Part shown: positions 39,597 to 41,192 of the stretch, piece by piece
Layout: each line of letters opens with the position of its first letter
Numbering within the stretch: the stretch's first letter is position 1
Source of the DNA: Nocardia transvalensis NBRC 15921
GTDB lineage: Bacteria > Actinomycetota > Actinomycetes > Mycobacteriales > Mycobacteriaceae
Length of the DNA stretch: 41,192 bases
Assembly (NCBI RefSeq): GCF_000308875.1
Contig: NZ_BAGL01000118.1
Span: 1-41,192, forward strand
Reading direction: 5' to 3'
Made by a program: the position numbers and the translations under genes
The notes under the pieces: generated by a model
Databases searched by the model: none
Told to the model about the DNA's origin: nothing
The model's input: the letters and a program-made list of their open reading frames with translations, nothing else

Positions 39597-41192
39597 ATGA
39601 CCACGATCGAGGCTCCCGCGCGGCGGGAGGCACCCCAGACCCCGAGTCCGCCGTCGCGGCGCTCGCGGGCGCATCACCTGTTCTTCGGGCCGGACGACCA
39701 GCCGCGCTGGGCCCGTCCGGCGCTGTGGGCGCTGCTGCTCGCGACTGCCGTCGCCTATCTGTGGGCGTTGAGCGAAAATGGTTGGGCCAACGACTATTAC
39801 GCGGCCGCGGTGCAGGCGGGCACACAGAGCTGGAAGGCGCTGCTGTTCGGTTCGCTGGACGCGGGTAACGCCATCACCGTGGACAAGCCACCCGCCTCGC
39901 TGTGGGTGATGGGGCTCTCGGGGCGCCTGTTCGGCTTCAGTTCGTTCTCGATGCTGCTGCCGCAGGCGTTGATGGGAGTGGCGTCGGTCGGCCTGGTGTA
40001 TGCCGCGGTGCGGCGCTGGAGCGGTCCGGCCGCGGGTTTGCTGGCGGGTGGCGCGCTCGCGCTCACGCCGGTCGCGGCGCTGATGTTCCGGTTCAACAAC
40101 CCGGACGCGCTGCTGGTCTTCCTGATGGTCGCGGCCGCCTACTGCACGGTGCGCGCGACCGAGCGTGGCAGCGGGCGCTGGCTGGCGCTGGCCGGTGTGG
40201 CGATCGGATTCGGATTCCTCACCAAGATGATGCAGGCGTTCCTGGTGCTGCCCGCGTTCGCGCTGGTCTTCCTGGTCGCTGCGCCGATCGGAATCTGGCG
40301 GCGGATCGGCAAGCTGCTGGGCGCGCTGGTGGCCGTGGTCGTTTCCTCGGGCTGGTACATCCTGCTCGTCGAGCTGTGGCCGGCCGGGTCGCGACCGTAT
40401 ATCGGCGGATCCACGAACAACAGCCTGCTGGAACTCGCGCTGGGCTACAACGGGCTCGGCCGGGTCCTCGGCGGATCCGGTAACGGCGGAGGCGGCGGCC
40501 CGGGTGGCGGTGGCAACACCGGCTTCGGCGGCGGCACCGGGATCACCCGGATGTTCGGCGACTCGATGGGGACCGAGATCTCCTGGCTGTTCCCGGCGGC
40601 ACTGATCGGACTGGTCGCGGGCCTGTGGCTGACCCGCCGCACGCCGCGCACCGGACGCACCCGTGCGGCGCTGATCCTCTGGGGCGGTTGGCTTCTCGTG
40701 ACCGGCGTGGTGTTCAGCTTCATGCAGGGCACGATGCACCCGTACTACACGGTCGCCCTGGCCCCGGCCATCGCGGCGCTCGTCGGTCTGTCGGTCGTCG
40801 AATTGTGGCGTGCCCGTGGGCATATCGCGGCGCGCGGCGTACTCGGCATCATGCTCGCCACGACCGGCGTGTGGAACTTCTTCCTGCTGAACCGGACACC
40901 GGACTGGTTCCCGGCGCTGCGCTGGGTCCTGCTGATCGGGTCGATCGTCACGGCGTTGGTCCTGGTCGTGGGCGCGCACCGGCTCGGCCGGCTGACGGTG
41001 GTCGTGACGGCCGCGGCGCTGCTGTTCGGGCTCGGCGGCACCGCCGCCTACACGATCGACACCGTGACCACCGCGCACAGCGGATCCATCCCGACCTCCG
41101 GCCCGCAGACCGGGCACGGAATGGGCTTCCCCGGCGGTTCGGGCGGTCCCGGCGCAGCGGATGGATCGGGTCGGCCCGACGGTGCGGACGGA
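39597..41192 (+). CDS. GT39/PMT-like membrane glycosyltransferase (3' end beyond window)
   Basis: An open frame of 532 codons with no stop before the window ends. The N-terminal ~30 residues are basic and cytoplasmic, then about ten hydrophobic segments follow. The first extracytoplasmic loop has ENGWANDYYAAAVQAG and SLDAGNAITVDKPPASLWVMGL, typical of actinobacterial GT39 (ArnT/PMT-like) enzymes that use polyprenyl-phosphate sugars. A Gly-rich loop (about residues 288-318) sits between membrane segments, and a Gly/Pro-rich region begins near the end. GAGAGG precedes the ATG. The acceptor (protein, arabinogalactan or lipoglycan) cannot be inferred. Confidence 0.9.
   Translation, partial: MTTIEAPARREAPQTPSPPSRRSRAHHLFFGPDDQPRWARPALWALLLATAVAYLWALSENGWANDYYAAAVQAGTQSWKALLFGSLDAGNAITVDKPPASLWVMGLSGRLFGFSSFSMLLPQALMGVASVGLVYAAVRRWSGPAAGLLAGGALALTPVAALMFRFNNPDALLVFLMVAAAYCTVRATERGSGRWLALAGVAIGFGFLTKMMQAFLVLPAFALVFLVAAPIGIWRRIGKLLGALVAVVVSSGWYILLVELWPAGSRPYIGGSTNNSLLELALGYNGLGRVLGGSGNGGGGGPGGGGNTGFGGGTGITRMFGDSMGTEISWLFPAALIGLVAGLWLTRRTPRTGRTRAALILWGGWLLVTGVVFSFMQGTMHPYYTVALAPAIAALVGLSVVELWRARGHIAARGVLGIMLATTGVWNFFLLNRTPDWFPALRWVLLIGSIVTALVLVVGAHRLGRLTVVVTAAALLFGLGGTAAYTIDTVTTAHSGSIPTSGPQTGHGMGFPGGSGGPGAADGSGRPDGADG

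Overview
The window is high-GC, with GTG/TTG starts and several apparently leaderless genes. It carries actinobacterial hallmark loci: a four-gene conservon, a DesA3-type desaturase with its ferredoxin reductase, an ECF41 sigma factor, a long cutinase with a Thr-rich tail, and a Gly-rich GT39 glycosyltransferase. Together these suggest a mycolic-acid actinomycete, most likely Nocardia or a close relative. That assignment is inference from gene content; no 16S or marker gene is present.

Layout. 1-2.2 kb (+): the 3' end of a ferredoxin reductase, a DesA3-like acyl-CoA desaturase and a small coupled unknown. 2.2-4.2 kb: a DUF4254 gene (-), a 443-bp gap with possible RNA structure, a small unknown gene, a 38-residue peptide gene followed by a strong terminator hairpin, a 21-bp tandem repeat array and a dispersed inverted repeat. 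4.2-8.4 kb (-): conservon cvnA-B-C-D (sensor-kinase-like protein, roadblock protein, DUF742 protein, small GTPase). 8.7-12.1 kb: a DUF4389 membrane protein with a collagen-like tail, converging on a three-gene ABC exporter. 12.2-16.9 kb (+): a xylose-type ABC importer (binding protein, ATPase, permease) ending in its ROK repressor, with a perfect 10-bp palindrome over the predicted transcription start. 16.9-24.3 kb: assorted genes, including a DUF885-like metallopeptidase, an ECF41 sigma factor divergent from an AhpD-like peroxidase, a cutinase, an F420-type oxidoreductase, a DUF1059 protein and a secreted beta-propeller.

24.4-36.2 kb is a complete-looking urate-to-glycerate catabolic locus. 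Rightward from the divergent promoter lie OHCU decarboxylase, HIU hydrolase, uricase, a urate/xanthine permease and an IclR-family regulator. Leftward lie hydroxypyruvate isomerase, tartronate semialdehyde reductase, glycerate kinase, allantoinase, allantoicase, a small AH_C/GGCT-like protein and glyoxylate carboligase. Urate is converted to allantoin, allantoate, ureidoglycolate, glyoxylate, tartronate semialdehyde and then phosphoglycerate. The only step without a recognised enzyme is ureidoglycolate to glyoxylate. Three promoters in this locus each carry two TTCCG-N5-(C/T)RGAA-type 15-mers exactly 21 bp apart, which looks like an undescribed IclR-type operator layout.

36.2-39.1 kb (-) is an accessory-looking cassette: a protein with a long glycine-zipper hydrophobic domain and a coiled coil, an unrecognised membrane-linked protein, and a Uma2-family nuclease-like protein. 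It sits just downstream of a tRNA-Gly(GCC) gene. This is the best candidate in the window for an undescribed system, although its function is unknown. The window ends inside a GT39-type membrane glycosyltransferase (+).
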